From [Mycobacterium] stephanolepidis (GTDB taxonomy: Bacteria; Actinomycetota; Actinomycetes; Mycobacteriales; Mycobacteriaceae): a DNA stretch of 64,000 bases. The first letter of the stretch is position 1, and each line of letters opens with the position of its first letter. Below the pieces are notes generated by a model, which was given only the letters and a program-made list of their open reading frames with translations, ran no database searches and was not told the DNA's origin. The translations under genes were made by a program, and so were the position numbers. Positions 24,827 to 33,687 of this stretch are shown one piece after another. Where the stretch lies: the NCBI RefSeq assembly GCF_002356335.1, contig NZ_AP018165.1, forward strand, positions 4,278,001 to 4,342,000, written 5' to 3'.

Positions 24827-25258
24827 CTAGAGCTCCAGCAGGACGGTCACCGGGCCGTCATTGATCAATTCGACCTGCATGTGCGCCCCAAACACCCCCG
24901 CCTCCACGTGTGCGCCGAGGTTGCGCAGGGCATCCGCGAATGCCGCGACGATGGGTTCGGCGACATTTCCGGGCGCCGCCGCGTTCCACGCCGGACGGCG
25001 CCCCTTCTTCGTGTTGGCATACAGCGTGAATTGACTGACTACCAGTACCGGGGCACCTAGGTCGGCAGCAGACTTCTCATCATCGAGAATGCGCAGCTGC
25101 CACAGTTTTTCTGCGAGTTGTGCGGCCTTGTCGGCATCGTCGTCGTGGGTGACACCCACCAAAGCCAACAGTCCCTGGCCTTCGGGGCGGATCGCACCGA
25201 CCACCTGCCCGTCGACGGACACGGCTGCCGAAGCGACTCGCTGCACCAGAACTCGCAC
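24827..25258 (-). CDS. dtd: D-aminoacyl-tRNA deacylase
   Basis: 143 residues, the standard DTD length. It clears D-amino acids from tRNA. Visible are the N-terminal [13 protein letters not shown] (GTG start), the catalytic-site block [17 protein letters not shown] near 78, and the C-terminal Gly-cis-Pro motif [11 protein letters not shown]. In M. tuberculosis dtd lies elsewhere, so its presence here is a local difference. Convergent with the Rv3527-like gene. Confidence 0.92.
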   Translation of the reverse strand: MRVLVQRVASAAVSVDGQVVGAIRPEGQGLLALVGVTHDDDADKAAQLAEKLWQLRILDDEKSAADLGAPVLVVSQFTLYANTKKGRRPAWNAAAPGNVAEPIVAAFADALRNLGAHVEAGVFGAHMQVELINDGPVTVLLEL

Positions 25259-25270
25259 GTTACGACCCTA

Positions 25271-26483
25271 TCAGCGCCGCCAGTTTTCCGCCTGTGCCCG
25301 AATCTCCACGAATGCCGTTGTTTCCCAGAGGTTTCCACGCCGAAGTGGCCCTATTGCCCACATCGGCACCGCTCCAGGCAGCAGCCTTCCTTCAGTGTCG
25401 GTGTCCAACCCGAGGTTCAGTGGGCCGGGTCGCGCCAGGCCGTCGGCAAGGAGTTGGCTCCACAACCGATCGGCACCTGCGGTGAGATCGTATTGCGGCC
25501 CGGTGCAATTGATCACCGCGCACACGTGGAGCACCTGCCCTGTCGACAACGTCACGGCGACTCCGGAACCCGATGCAACAACATCCTGCAGTTCCGCACG
25601 ATGAACACGCAGTGCACCTTCGGCGATATCCCCGTCGATCTGCGCGGCAGTGCGCGGCGCCATCCGATGACGGTGGATGTCCCACTGCCTGCGATACGTT
25701 CGCAGGAAGTACTCGCGTTCACCGATGCTCATCGCGGCCCAGAGCGCGCCGGCCTGAGGGCGCAGCGCATCCACGGCCGCACACATGTCGCCGCCTTCGG
25801 ATATCACGTCCCGGACATAACGCACGGCCTGCTCCAGTACATCGCCACGCTCAATAACGAACGCCGGAGCCCGCGCCGGAGGGTGTGGATCCACTCGATG
25901 TGCTCTCGGGAGCAGCCCACCACGGGATATCGCATGCAGGATTCGTCCCGGCCGTCGCAGCGTGCAGGCCAGATCGGCCATCGTCAGACCGGTTCCGACC
26001 AGAAGCAGATCGCCATCCTCGGGAAGGTTGTCGAGTGTGCCCGGGCGCCAGCACCACGGTGTCGGCGTGCACCTCGTCGCCATTGCATAAAGCAACCGAG
26101 AGTTCGCCATCGTGCCGAGTCACCGCGACGGCGCGGTGATGGACTCGAGTCACCCGAGCATCGCGTGCTCCTTCGAAGGCAGTGGAGAGGTAACGTCCGA
26201 GCAGCTCTCGCGGAACGAAATCCTCAGCGCTCATCCCTGGTAGGCCGTTTTCAGCAAGCCAGGCCACAAAATCTGACGGCTCGGCGGCATCGACACTGAG
26301 CTTGCCCGCCGGAACATTGAGAAGATGACGCGGATCTGTGGTGCGGTAGGGAACTCCTGGCCCGGTGCTCCTATCGGGGTCGATTACCGTCAGATGAAGC
26401 GCCCCGAGGGCATCGCGCCGCAGTAGATGCAGGGCGACAAGCGTTCCCGCCGCGCCGGCGCCCACTACGGCGACACGGGTCAC
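25271..26483 (-). pseudogene. FAD-NAD(P)-binding oxidoreductase, disrupted by a +1 frameshift
   Basis: Two adjacent frames together make one flavoprotein of about 400 residues. The N-terminal frame has VAVVGAGAAGTLVALHLL and the family motif GPGVPYRTTDPRHLLNVP and ends coding sense at VVLAPG. The C-terminal frame resumes at TLDNLPEDGDLLLVGTGLT and runs to the natural stop. Removing one base from the CCCGGGC run at 26040-26046 restores continuity. GTG start overlaps the sulfotransferase stop (GTGA), so it was the fourth gene of that operon. A sequencing error in the GC run is an alternative explanation. Confidence 0.8.
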
Positions 26484-27643
26484 AGTCCCGCGAAGCGCTC
26501 CATCACCACTTCTTTACTCAGCCCATAGTCGGCGAGCGAGTAGACATGCTTGGGCGCGCGCGGGCCCTTTTGACTCTCGTCGTTCATCTTCTGCATCTCC
26601 ACCAGAGCTGACGCCGACAGCTCCAATCCAAAGTGTCGGTATATGGATTCAACGGTGCCGATCGGATCGGAGATGAAGTCGAAGTAGTCGACATCGCAGA
26701 ACTGCGCCTCGTCGTACTTGGTGCGCGCGGATTTGAACGACTCCAGGCCCCGGGCCCAGGTATCCAGCTGATCAGCGCCGAGGGTGGCACCGACAAAGGT
26801 CTGCGACCAGCCTGCCGTCGCATGCTCGTTGAGCGAGCAGACCGAGGCAATGATGGTCTCGGCGGGGCGGTGCGTCTGGATGACCAATGCATCCGGGTAC
26901 ACCTCCATGAGCGCATCAAGGGCGAAAAGATGACTCGGATTCTTGAGCACCCAACGCTTTTCGATGTCATTGAGACCGATCAGCTGCAAGTTGGCCTTAT
27001 AACGGCGGTACGCCGGGGTCCAGTCCTGCTGCGACAACCACTGTGCGTAGGAGGGCACGTGCGCAAGACACTCATACGAAACCGAGTGCACCGACTGTCG
27101 CAGAAGCTGCCAGCATTCCTCGACCTCGGTGGCCGACATGTAATGCAGGCCCATGAATTCCGGGTTCTCCACATGATGCTTGGAGAACTGCGCCTCCAAC
27201 TGTTGGTACACCGGCTTGGCATCCCAGGTATCGCGCGCCGGTCGAGGCTGTGGGAAGTCGGCCAGCCACATCTCCAGCCCCTGATGCATCGGATCAGCGT
27301 TGAGGAGGCGGTGCAGCGCGGTGGTGCCCGTGCGCGGTAGACCGGTGACAAAGATGGGCCGATCGATGGCGACCTGCGCGTGGTCGGGGTGCGCTTTGAA
27401 GGCCGCTTCGCTGAGTAACCGTGCGCCCAGCGCACCACGCAGGAACACCCGAGACATCTTGGAGCCCAACGGGGTAAGACCGGCTTCGCTGTGATAGGAG
27501 TCGAGCAGCACCCCGAGCGCTTCACGGTAGTTGTCGACGGACCCGTCCCCGAAGTCGTCCAGTCCGATCAGCCGCGTGGCCGACTCGTGCAGGTCGTCGA
27601 CGGTGCCGACGCTGGTGCGCTCTGTGTTTGATTCCAGACTCAT
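26480..27643 (-). CDS. PAPS-dependent sulfotransferase family protein (Rv3529c-like)
   Basis: 387 residues. The 5'-phosphosulfate loop FVTGLPRTGTTALHRLL lies near 98-114, and the second PAPS-contact block WVLKNPSHLFALDALMEVYP lies near 230. Counterpart of Rv3529c. The expected reaction moves sulfate from PAPS to a hydroxyl; the acceptor is unknown, a sterol derivative being plausible from context. It is the third gene of an operon after DUF1214 and SDR genes. The PAPS-making cysD-cysNC genes lie 3 kb away. Confidence 0.83.
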   Translation of the reverse strand: MSLESNTERTSVGTVDDLHESATRLIGLDDFGDGSVDNYREALGVLLDSYHSEAGLTPLGSKMSRVFLRGALGARLLSEAAFKAHPDHAQVAIDRPIFVTGLPRTGTTALHRLLNADPMHQGLEMWLADFPQPRPARDTWDAKPVYQQLEAQFSKHHVENPEFMGLHYMSATEVEECWQLLRQSVHSVSYECLAHVPSYAQWLSQQDWTPAYRRYKANLQLIGLNDIEKRWVLKNPSHLFALDALMEVYPDALVIQTHRPAETIIASVCSLNEHATAGWSQTFVGATLGADQLDTWARGLESFKSARTKYDEAQFCDVDYFDFISDPIGTVESIYRHFGLELSASALVEMQKMNDESQKGPRAPKHVYSLADYGLSKEVVMERFAGL

Positions 27644-27660
27644 GTGAATTCTCCTTGTGG

Positions 27661-28446
27661 CTAAGCGTGGAACTCGCCGCAGTTGACATCGAGGGCCTGG
27701 CCGGTGATCCCGCTCGCCAGGTTGGACGCAAGGAACAGCACGGCGTTGGCCACCTCATCGGTGGTCGGTAGCCGTTTGAGATCGGAGTTCGCGGCCGTGT
27801 ATTCGTAAATCTGCTCGACGGTGCCGCCATACTTCTTGGCCTGATGCTCGAAGTAGCCCTTGAGGTTCTCACTCCACATGTATCCGGGTACCACCGAGTT
27901 CACCCGAACTCCCTGCGGTCCTAATTCGGTGGCCAACGATTGGGACATGGCCAGCAGCGCGGACTTGGCGATCTTGTAACTGCCGTAACGAATCTGCGAG
28001 TGCCGGATGACCATCGAGTTGATGTTGACCACCGCCCCGTTCGATTGGGCGAGCGCGCTCGCAAAGCCCTGCGTCAGCCGCAGCGTGCCGACCACCGTGA
28101 GTTCGACGCTATCGCGAATATGCTGATAGTCCGTCTTCTCCAGAGATTTCATCGAAGGAATGCTGAAGGCGTTGTTGACAAGGACGTCGATGCTTCCGAA
28201 GGTTTCGGTGGCACGTTCGACAAGGTTGGCGACACTGGCCTCATCGGTGATATCCGTGGCCACCGCAAGGGCCTTGCGCCCGGTAGCGGTGATCTGTTCG
28301 GCCGCCTCGTCGAGGCGCGATTGGGTGCGTGCCGCGAGAACGACATCGGCACCGGCCGCGGCGAACTTGGTGGCCAGTGCGCCGCCCAGCCCCGGGCCGA
28401 TACCGGACACCACGACAACCTTGCCGTCAAAGTCGAGGAGACTCAT
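27661..28446 (-). CDS. Short-chain dehydrogenase/reductase (Rv3530c-like)
   Basis: 261 residues, SDR fold: cofactor motif SGIGPGLGGALA near 14-25, VLVNNAFS near 91, and active site YGSYKIAKSAL near 158. The glycine motif has GPGLG in place of the classical GxxxGxG, a known variant. The ATG overlaps the stop of the DUF1214 gene (TGATG), so it is translationally coupled. Counterpart of Rv3530c; steroid or acyl-CoA oxidoreduction is inferred from the cluster. Confidence 0.85.
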   Translation of the reverse strand: MSLLDFDGKVVVVSGIGPGLGGALATKFAAAGADVVLAARTQSRLDEAAEQITATGRKALAVATDITDEASVANLVERATETFGSIDVLVNNAFSIPSMKSLEKTDYQHIRDSVELTVVGTLRLTQGFASALAQSNGAVVNINSMVIRHSQIRYGSYKIAKSALLAMSQSLATELGPQGVRVNSVVPGYMWSENLKGYFEHQAKKYGGTVEQIYEYTAANSDLKRLPTTDEVANAVLFLASNLASGITGQALDVNCGEFHA

Positions 28447-29618
28447 CAGCCCAACATCCTTGCCCCGATGGCGGTCTGGCGTTCGGCAATGCGACTGCAC
28501 CAACCCTCCGCGCTGATCTTATTCAGCGCGTAATGCGGCAGTTTCGCGGGGACATCACCGATTGCGACCACCTCGACCGTCGGACCATCGGCGGCCGTAA
28601 GCGTACGGTCGGCCCGCTGCCACCGGAACTGGAGGTATGCACGGCGATGCCCCAGAGTCTCAATCCAGTTGGCGACACCGGGATTGGCGTTACTCACCAC
28701 CATTCGGATGTTGCCATCCGGGTCAACCTGAGCCTGGCTGGAATTCAGCGAGGTCTGATGGTTGATGTAATCGAGCGAGATGTACCACAGGCTTCCGAGC
28801 TGAAAACCCTGATACGGCGCATCGGACTTGGGGACGGTGATGATCATCGCCTGGTCGTCGGCCAGGTCATAGTGCCCCACCGAGGAGAACTGGGTGGCCA
28901 GACCACCGGGCGTGAGTCGCGGCTCGGTCATGGTGTTGACGGGCAGATTGTCGTAGAACCATTTGGGGAATTGCAGCCACGTCTTGACGCGGTTCACCAG
29001 CTGCTTACCAGCACTGGCGTAACGCTTTTCGATCTGTTCCTTGGTCAGCGGGGCCGGCGCCGTGCCCGCGGTGTCCACCCGCGCGATGGCGAGGGTGCCG
29101 CGCTGCGCACGCCAGTCGCTGTACACCTCACGCATGACCAGCTGTGCCGGCCCCGGGCCGAGGGTGAAGTAGTTGGGTCGCGATCCACTTGCCGGTCCGG
29201 GGCCAAAGCGGACTTCGAAGCTGCCGTCGCTCTCGATATGAATTTCGCGATCATCGAAGGCGATGGCACTTCCCGGCACGTTCTTGTCCGTGTAATCACC
29301 GCCGCCGAGCACCTGGAAGCTCAAATCGGCGGTGGTGCCCCGCGTTCCGGTGACCACATACTCGTACTCGCCGTTGACCCGCGCGCCGAAATAGAGGGTG
29401 TCGGGGTTGTCCAATCCCATTTTCGTGAACGGCCCCGTGCCGGAAAGAAGGAATGGGTGATCGCGGTCGGTGTGAAACGCCATGTGCGTACAGGCCGCAA
29501 TCCCCTGCGCCAGATACTGAAGCCCCTCGAGCAGGTCGGCCTCGGTGTCGATGTGGGGTGCGGCCACAATCAGCTCCTCGGCTTCCGCGATCGCGGCGGT
29601 GAATGCCTCGCTGTACAT
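28446..29618 (-). CDS. DUF1214-domain protein (Rv3531c-like)
   Basis: 390 residues from the chosen ATG (MYSEAFTAAIAEAEEL). Mostly beta-rich, with a C-terminal DUF1214 region (about 290-385) including SLWYISLDYINHQTSL and VSNANPGVANWIETLGH. No catalytic motif is recognisable. Upstream in-frame codons would push the start into the IclR promoter region. First gene of the operon leading to the SDR and sulfotransferase. A 16-bp palindrome 14 bases upstream may be its operator. Confidence 0.78.
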   Translation of the reverse strand: MYSEAFTAAIAEAEELIVAAPHIDTEADLLEGLQYLAQGIAACTHMAFHTDRDHPFLLSGTGPFTKMGLDNPDTLYFGARVNGEYEYVVTGTRGTTADLSFQVLGGGDYTDKNVPGSAIAFDDREIHIESDGSFEVRFGPGPASGSRPNYFTLGPGPAQLVMREVYSDWRAQRGTLAIARVDTAGTAPAPLTKEQIEKRYASAGKQLVNRVKTWLQFPKWFYDNLPVNTMTEPRLTPGGLATQFSSVGHYDLADDQAMIITVPKSDAPYQGFQLGSLWYISLDYINHQTSLNSSQAQVDPDGNIRMVVSNANPGVANWIETLGHRRAYLQFRWQRADRTLTAADGPTVEVVAIGDVPAKLPHYALNKISAEGWCSRIAERQTAIGARMLG

Positions 29619-29631
29619 GGCGCTCCAGACT

Positions 29632-29647
29632 GGTACAAATGTGTACC
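29632..29647. promoter_or_regulatory. Candidate IclR operator
   Basis: GGTACA-AATG-TGTACC, perfect 6-base arms, 14 bases upstream of the DUF1214 gene and about 90 bases upstream of the divergent iclR gene. Divergent regulator-target arrangement and symmetry suggest an operator. No experimental match known to me. Confidence 0.45.
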
Positions 29648-29737
29648 GCAGTGGTAGAATCCCTCCAGACATTAGAGCGCCCCGCCAGGTACGTCAAGAA
29701 TGTCAGGATCTACACAGGGGCACAGGAGGTTTCGCCG

Positions 29738-30661
29738 GTGGTCGAGGAACGGGACAACGGGGCAGGCAGGACGTCGCCCCCTACCGAACGCGTGATGGCC
29801 GTACTCGATTTCCTGGCGCGGCACCGCACCGAGCGCTTCGGACTTTCCGAATTGGCGCGCCGGTTGGGACTGAGCAAGCCCACCTGCCTGGGCATCGTGA
29901 CCACCCTGGCCGAGTCCGGGTACCTCATCCGGGACGACCGCGACAAGACGTACAGCCTGGGCCCGGCGCTCATCCGTGTCGGCAGAGCCGCCCAGGAATC
30001 GCTGCGTGCCAAGCCCGCGAGCCGCGACCAATTGCTCACGCTTACTCGAGAATTCGGACATACCGCGGCGTTGTCCGCCGTCGTCAGCGATCGGGTCACC
30101 GTGCTGGAGGTGGTCAGCGACCCCGACCACCCGGTCCGGGTCGAGGTAGGCCAGAGTTATCCGTTCACTCCACCGGTGGGCCTGATGTTCGTGCTCTGGG
30201 ACACCGACGAAACCATCGCCTCCTGGCTGGGCAAAGATCCGACCGCGCCCGGCCGGACCGCAGATGATCGACTGCGCAAGGTGATCGAGGAATGCCGCGC
30301 CGACGGCTACCTCGTCGAACTGTTGACCCCCGCCGGACGGCAGCTGTACTCACTCATGGCCGGAGTGCCCGGCGACATCCCCAACGAGCTACGCGCCCTC
30401 CTCGGCGAGATCGTGTCGGGAATCGGCGAACGGGTCTACCTACGCAGCGAGAATTACACGGTCGGCTCGGGGGCGAAAGTACGCCACCGGGTAAACGTCA
30501 TGTCGGCACCGGTCTACGACCACAACGGCAAGCAGGCAATGGTCGCTAGCCTCTACATCGGCGATGACCTCACCGACGCGGAGATCACCGTGCGGGCCAA
30601 GGCTCTGGTACACACCGCGGACGGAATCACCGAACACATCGGCGGCACCAAGCCCGCTTAG
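29738..30661 (+). CDS. IclR-family transcriptional regulator
   Basis: 307 residues from the GTG, which has AGGAGG 9 bases upstream. The winged helix-turn-helix spans about 18-80 (RVMAVLDFLARH, then LSELARRLGLSKPTCLGIVTTL), followed by the IclR effector-binding domain to the end. It is divergent from the DUF1214-SDR-sulfotransferase operon and likely controls it. The ligand is unknown. It ends in a strong intrinsic terminator. Confidence 0.88.
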   Translation: MVEERDNGAGRTSPPTERVMAVLDFLARHRTERFGLSELARRLGLSKPTCLGIVTTLAESGYLIRDDRDKTYSLGPALIRVGRAAQESLRAKPASRDQLLTLTREFGHTAALSAVVSDRVTVLEVVSDPDHPVRVEVGQSYPFTPPVGLMFVLWDTDETIASWLGKDPTAPGRTADDRLRKVIEECRADGYLVELLTPAGRQLYSLMAGVPGDIPNELRALLGEIVSGIGERVYLRSENYTVGSGAKVRHRVNVMSAPVYDHNGKQAMVASLYIGDDLTDAEITVRAKALVHTADGITEHIGGTKPA

Positions 30662-30690
30662 CTCCACCGTTTCTCACCGCCCTTCCCTCT

Positions 30691-30730
30691 CCGCCGAGTG
30701 TGCGCATCACCGCCCACACTCGGCGGTTTT
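30691..30730 (+). terminator. Intrinsic terminator after iclR gene
   Basis: Perfect 12-base arms CCGCCGAGTGTG and CACACTCGGCGG with a 12-base loop, followed by TTTT. The arm sequence GAGTGTG recurs in the repeats around 10.35 and 11.3 kb. Confidence 0.88.
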
Positions 30731-30744
30731 GTCGCCACATCCCA

Positions 30745-30774
30745 TTGACACCTAACGAGAACGCGTTCTAGTCT
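30745..30774 (+). promoter_or_regulatory. cysD promoter with KstR-like palindrome in the spacer
   Basis: TTGACA at 30745-30750, an 18-base spacer, and TAGTCT at 30769-30774 form a plausible sigma-A promoter about 60 bases before cysD. The spacer holds the perfect palindrome AGAACGCGTTCT (30758-30769). Extended to 14 bases it is GAGAACGCGTTCTA, one base off the KstR consensus at its first position. Confidence 0.55.
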
Positions 30775-30832
30775 GGGCTGGACCGAATACGAACCGACAC
30801 GGTACATATTTGGAACGAGATGGAGTAATCGA

Positions 30833-31786
30833 ATGCCGACATCGCCCGATGTTCTTCGCCCAAGAGGCTCATCACCAGCAGAGTCGTACGAGTTATCGCA
30901 CTTGAACGCCCTGGAAGCCGAGGCTGTCTACATCTTCCGCGAAGTCGCCGCCACTTTCGAAAGGCCGGTGCTGCTCTTCTCCGGCGGCAAGGATTCCGTG
31001 GTCATGCTCCACGTCGCGGCCAAGGCGTTCTGGCCATCGCCGCTGCCCTTCCCCGTCATGCACATCGACACCGGGCATAACTTCGACGAGGTCATCGTCT
31101 TCCGCGACGAGACCGTTGGCCGCTACAACCTGCGGCTGGAAATCGGCCGTGTGCAAGACGACATCGACTCGGGTGCCGTCGTCGAGGAGACCGGACCGGG
31201 TGCCACGCGCAACCGCCTGCAGACCGCGACCCTGCTACGCAGCATCAACGAGCACCGCTTCGACGCCGTGTTCGGCGGCGCGCGCCGCGACGAGGAGAAG
31301 GCCCGCGCCAAGGAGCGGGTGTTCAGCTTCCGTGATGAGTTCGGCCAATGGGATCCGCGCGCACAGCGCCCAGAACTCTGGAACATCTACAACGGTCGCC
31401 ACCGCAAGGGTGAGCACATCCGGGTGTTCCCGTTGTCCAACTGGACCGAGCTGGATATCTGGCAGTACATCGAATCGGAGAACATCACGCTACCTCCGCT
31501 GTACTACGCACATAAGCGCAATGTGGTGGAGCGCGACGGAATGCTATTGGCAGACACTAGGTTCCTCACCCTGCAGCCGGGCGAGGAGCTCGTCGAGAAA
31601 TCGGTTCGGTTCCGCACGATCGGTGACGCGACGTGCACGGGCGCTGTGGAGTCTGTCGCGTCGACTCCCAGCGCGGTAGTGGAAGAGGTTGCCGCAACCC
31701 GCATCACCGAGCGGGGAGCCACCCGCGCCGACGATCGGATCTCCGAAGCCGGTATGGAAGACCGTAAGAAAGAAGGGTATTTCTGA
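30833..31786 (+). CDS. cysD: Sulfate adenylyltransferase subunit 2 (small)
   Basis: 317 residues. ATP-pyrophosphatase fold with the PP-loop SGGKDSVVM near 49 and VMHIDTGHNFDEV near 75. It makes adenylylsulfate (APS) from sulfate and ATP with CysN. The C-terminal part has the usual RFRTIGDATCTGAVES segment, ending in GRISD-like DDRISEAGMEDRKKEGYF. Overlaps cysNC by one base (TGATG). Expression probably starts at the promoter about 60 bases upstream. Confidence 0.95.
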   Translation: MPTSPDVLRPRGSSPAESYELSHLNALEAEAVYIFREVAATFERPVLLFSGGKDSVVMLHVAAKAFWPSPLPFPVMHIDTGHNFDEVIVFRDETVGRYNLRLEIGRVQDDIDSGAVVEETGPGATRNRLQTATLLRSINEHRFDAVFGGARRDEEKARAKERVFSFRDEFGQWDPRAQRPELWNIYNGRHRKGEHIRVFPLSNWTELDIWQYIESENITLPPLYYAHKRNVVERDGMLLADTRFLTLQPGEELVEKSVRFRTIGDATCTGAVESVASTPSAVVEEVAATRITERGATRADDRISEAGMEDRKKEGYF

Positions 31787-33687
31787 TGAGCCCGCAGACT
31801 ATCGAAACCACCGAACCTGCCCAGGAGCTCATCCGCATCGCCACAGCAGGAAGCGTCGACGACGGCAAGTCCACCCTCATCGGTCGTCTGCTGTACGACT
31901 CGAAGTCGATCTTCGCCGATCAGTTGGCCGCCGTGGAAGCCAGCAGCAAGGCCAAGGGAGAGACGCATACCAACCTGGCACTACTCACCGACGGCCTGCG
32001 TGCCGAGCGTGAGCAGGGCATCACCATCGACGTCGCGCACCGCTATTTCTCCACGCCCGCACGCAAATTCATCATTGCGGACACCCCGGGGCATGAACAG
32101 TACACCCGTAACATGGTGACCGGCGCCTCGACCGCAGACCTGGCGATCATTCTGGTCGATGCCCGCAACGGGCTGACACAACAGACGCGCCGACACGCGT
32201 TTATCACCTCGCTGCTCGGTGTCGAGCACGTGGTGCTGTGCATCAACAAGATGGACCTGGTCGACTGGTCACCTCAGCGCTTCGACGAAATCAAAGAAGA
32301 ATTCCGCAGATTCGCCACCAAACTGGAACTGCATGACCTCACCGTCATTCCGGTGTCGGCACTTCTCGGCGACAACATCGTCACCCGATCCACGAACACT
32401 CCGTGGTACGAGGGTCCGTCGTTGTTGCATCATATTGAGCAGGTACATATTTCGTCAGACCGCAACCTGATCGACGCGCGCTTCCCCATCCAGTACGTCA
32501 TCCGCCCTCAGGGCGGTGCGGCGGCACCGGGCGCCGAGCACATCACCGATCTGCACGACTTTCGAGCCGTGGCCGGAACCGTCGCCAGCGGTGTGTTCAA
32601 GCCTGGCGACGAGATCGTGGCGCTGCCATCAGGTTTCACCTCAACCGTATCGGCGATCTGGGGTCCGGGCGGTGCGGTCGTGGATGAGGCCTTCGCCGGA
32701 AGCGCGGTGAGCGTGCAACTTGCCGACCAGCTGGACCTGGGCCGGGGCGACATGCTCTGCCGGCCGAACAACCGGCCACTGGTAGGTGGCCAGATCGATG
32801 CCATGGTGTGCTGGTTCACCGACGTGTCCGCCCTCTCCGAGGGATCGCGATTCGTGATGCAACACGCCAACTCGACCGTGAAGGTCGCTGTTGCCGGCCT
32901 CGACTACCGGCTCGACGTGAACAGCCTGCACAGGGATCAGGAAGCAAAAGAACTGAAGCTCAACGAGATCGGACGTGTGCAGTTGCGACTGCAGCGACCG
33001 ATCATGTTCGATCCCTACCGACGCAACCGGACTACCGGCAGCTTCATCCTGGTCGACGAGGCCACCAACAACACGGTCGCCGCCGGCATGATCTCCGGCC
33101 CGACTCTGCACCAGTCCAAGGTGGTCTGGCACTCGTCGGCGGTTTCTCGCGAGGAACGCTCCACCAAGGGTGGGACGATATGGATCACCGGACTCTCCGC
33201 ATCCGGAAAATCCACCGTGGCAGTTGAATTGGAGAGGCGACTGGTGGCGATGGGTATCCCCGCCTACCGGCTCGATGGCGACAACCTGCGACATGGCCTC
33301 AATGCGGACCTCGGATTCTCGGCGGCCGACCGCGCCGAAAACGTACGCCGCGTGGGTGCCGTCGCCCAGATTCTTTCCGATTCTGGGGTCGTCGCGGTGG
33401 CCGCACTCATCAGTCCGTATCAGGCCGATCGGGACAAAATCCGGGCCCAGCACGACAAGGCCGGGTTGCCGTTCGTCGAGGTATTCGTCGACACTCCCGT
33501 GGAGGTCTGCGAGCAGCGCGACCCGAAGGGCATGTACGCCAAGGCCCGTGCCGGGGAGATCAGCGATTTCACCGGAGTCAACGCACCCTACGAGGCCCCG
33601 GTGAGCGCCGAGTTGGTGTTGCGCCCGCAGGAAGGCAATCCAGAGCAGCAGGCGGCCGCGATCCTGGAGTACTGGTTGTCTGTCTAG
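31786..33687 (+). CDS. cysNC: Bifunctional sulfate adenylyltransferase GTPase subunit / APS kinase
   Basis: 633 residues, a natural fusion. The N-terminal EF-Tu-like GTPase has G1 GSVDDGKST, G3 DTPGHEQYTRN and G4 NKMDLV, with beta-barrel domains to about 440. The C-terminal APS kinase has the P-loop GLSASGKST near 468, RLDGDNLRHGL, and a lid segment around DFTGVNAPYEAP. Together with CysD it yields PAPS, the donor for sulfotransferases and the precursor for cysteine. The stop overlaps the convergent ligase gene by 4 bases. Confidence 0.95.
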   Translation: MSPQTIETTEPAQELIRIATAGSVDDGKSTLIGRLLYDSKSIFADQLAAVEASSKAKGETHTNLALLTDGLRAEREQGITIDVAHRYFSTPARKFIIADTPGHEQYTRNMVTGASTADLAIILVDARNGLTQQTRRHAFITSLLGVEHVVLCINKMDLVDWSPQRFDEIKEEFRRFATKLELHDLTVIPVSALLGDNIVTRSTNTPWYEGPSLLHHIEQVHISSDRNLIDARFPIQYVIRPQGGAAAPGAEHITDLHDFRAVAGTVASGVFKPGDEIVALPSGFTSTVSAIWGPGGAVVDEAFAGSAVSVQLADQLDLGRGDMLCRPNNRPLVGGQIDAMVCWFTDVSALSEGSRFVMQHANSTVKVAVAGLDYRLDVNSLHRDQEAKELKLNEIGRVQLRLQRPIMFDPYRRNRTTGSFILVDEATNNTVAAGMISGPTLHQSKVVWHSSAVSREERSTKGGTIWITGLSASGKSTVAVELERRLVAMGIPAYRLDGDNLRHGLNADLGFSAADRAENVRRVGAVAQILSDSGVVAVAALISPYQADRDKIRAQHDKAGLPFVEVFVDTPVEVCEQRDPKGMYAKARAGEISDFTGVNAPYEAPVSAELVLRPQEGNPEQQAAAILEYWLSV

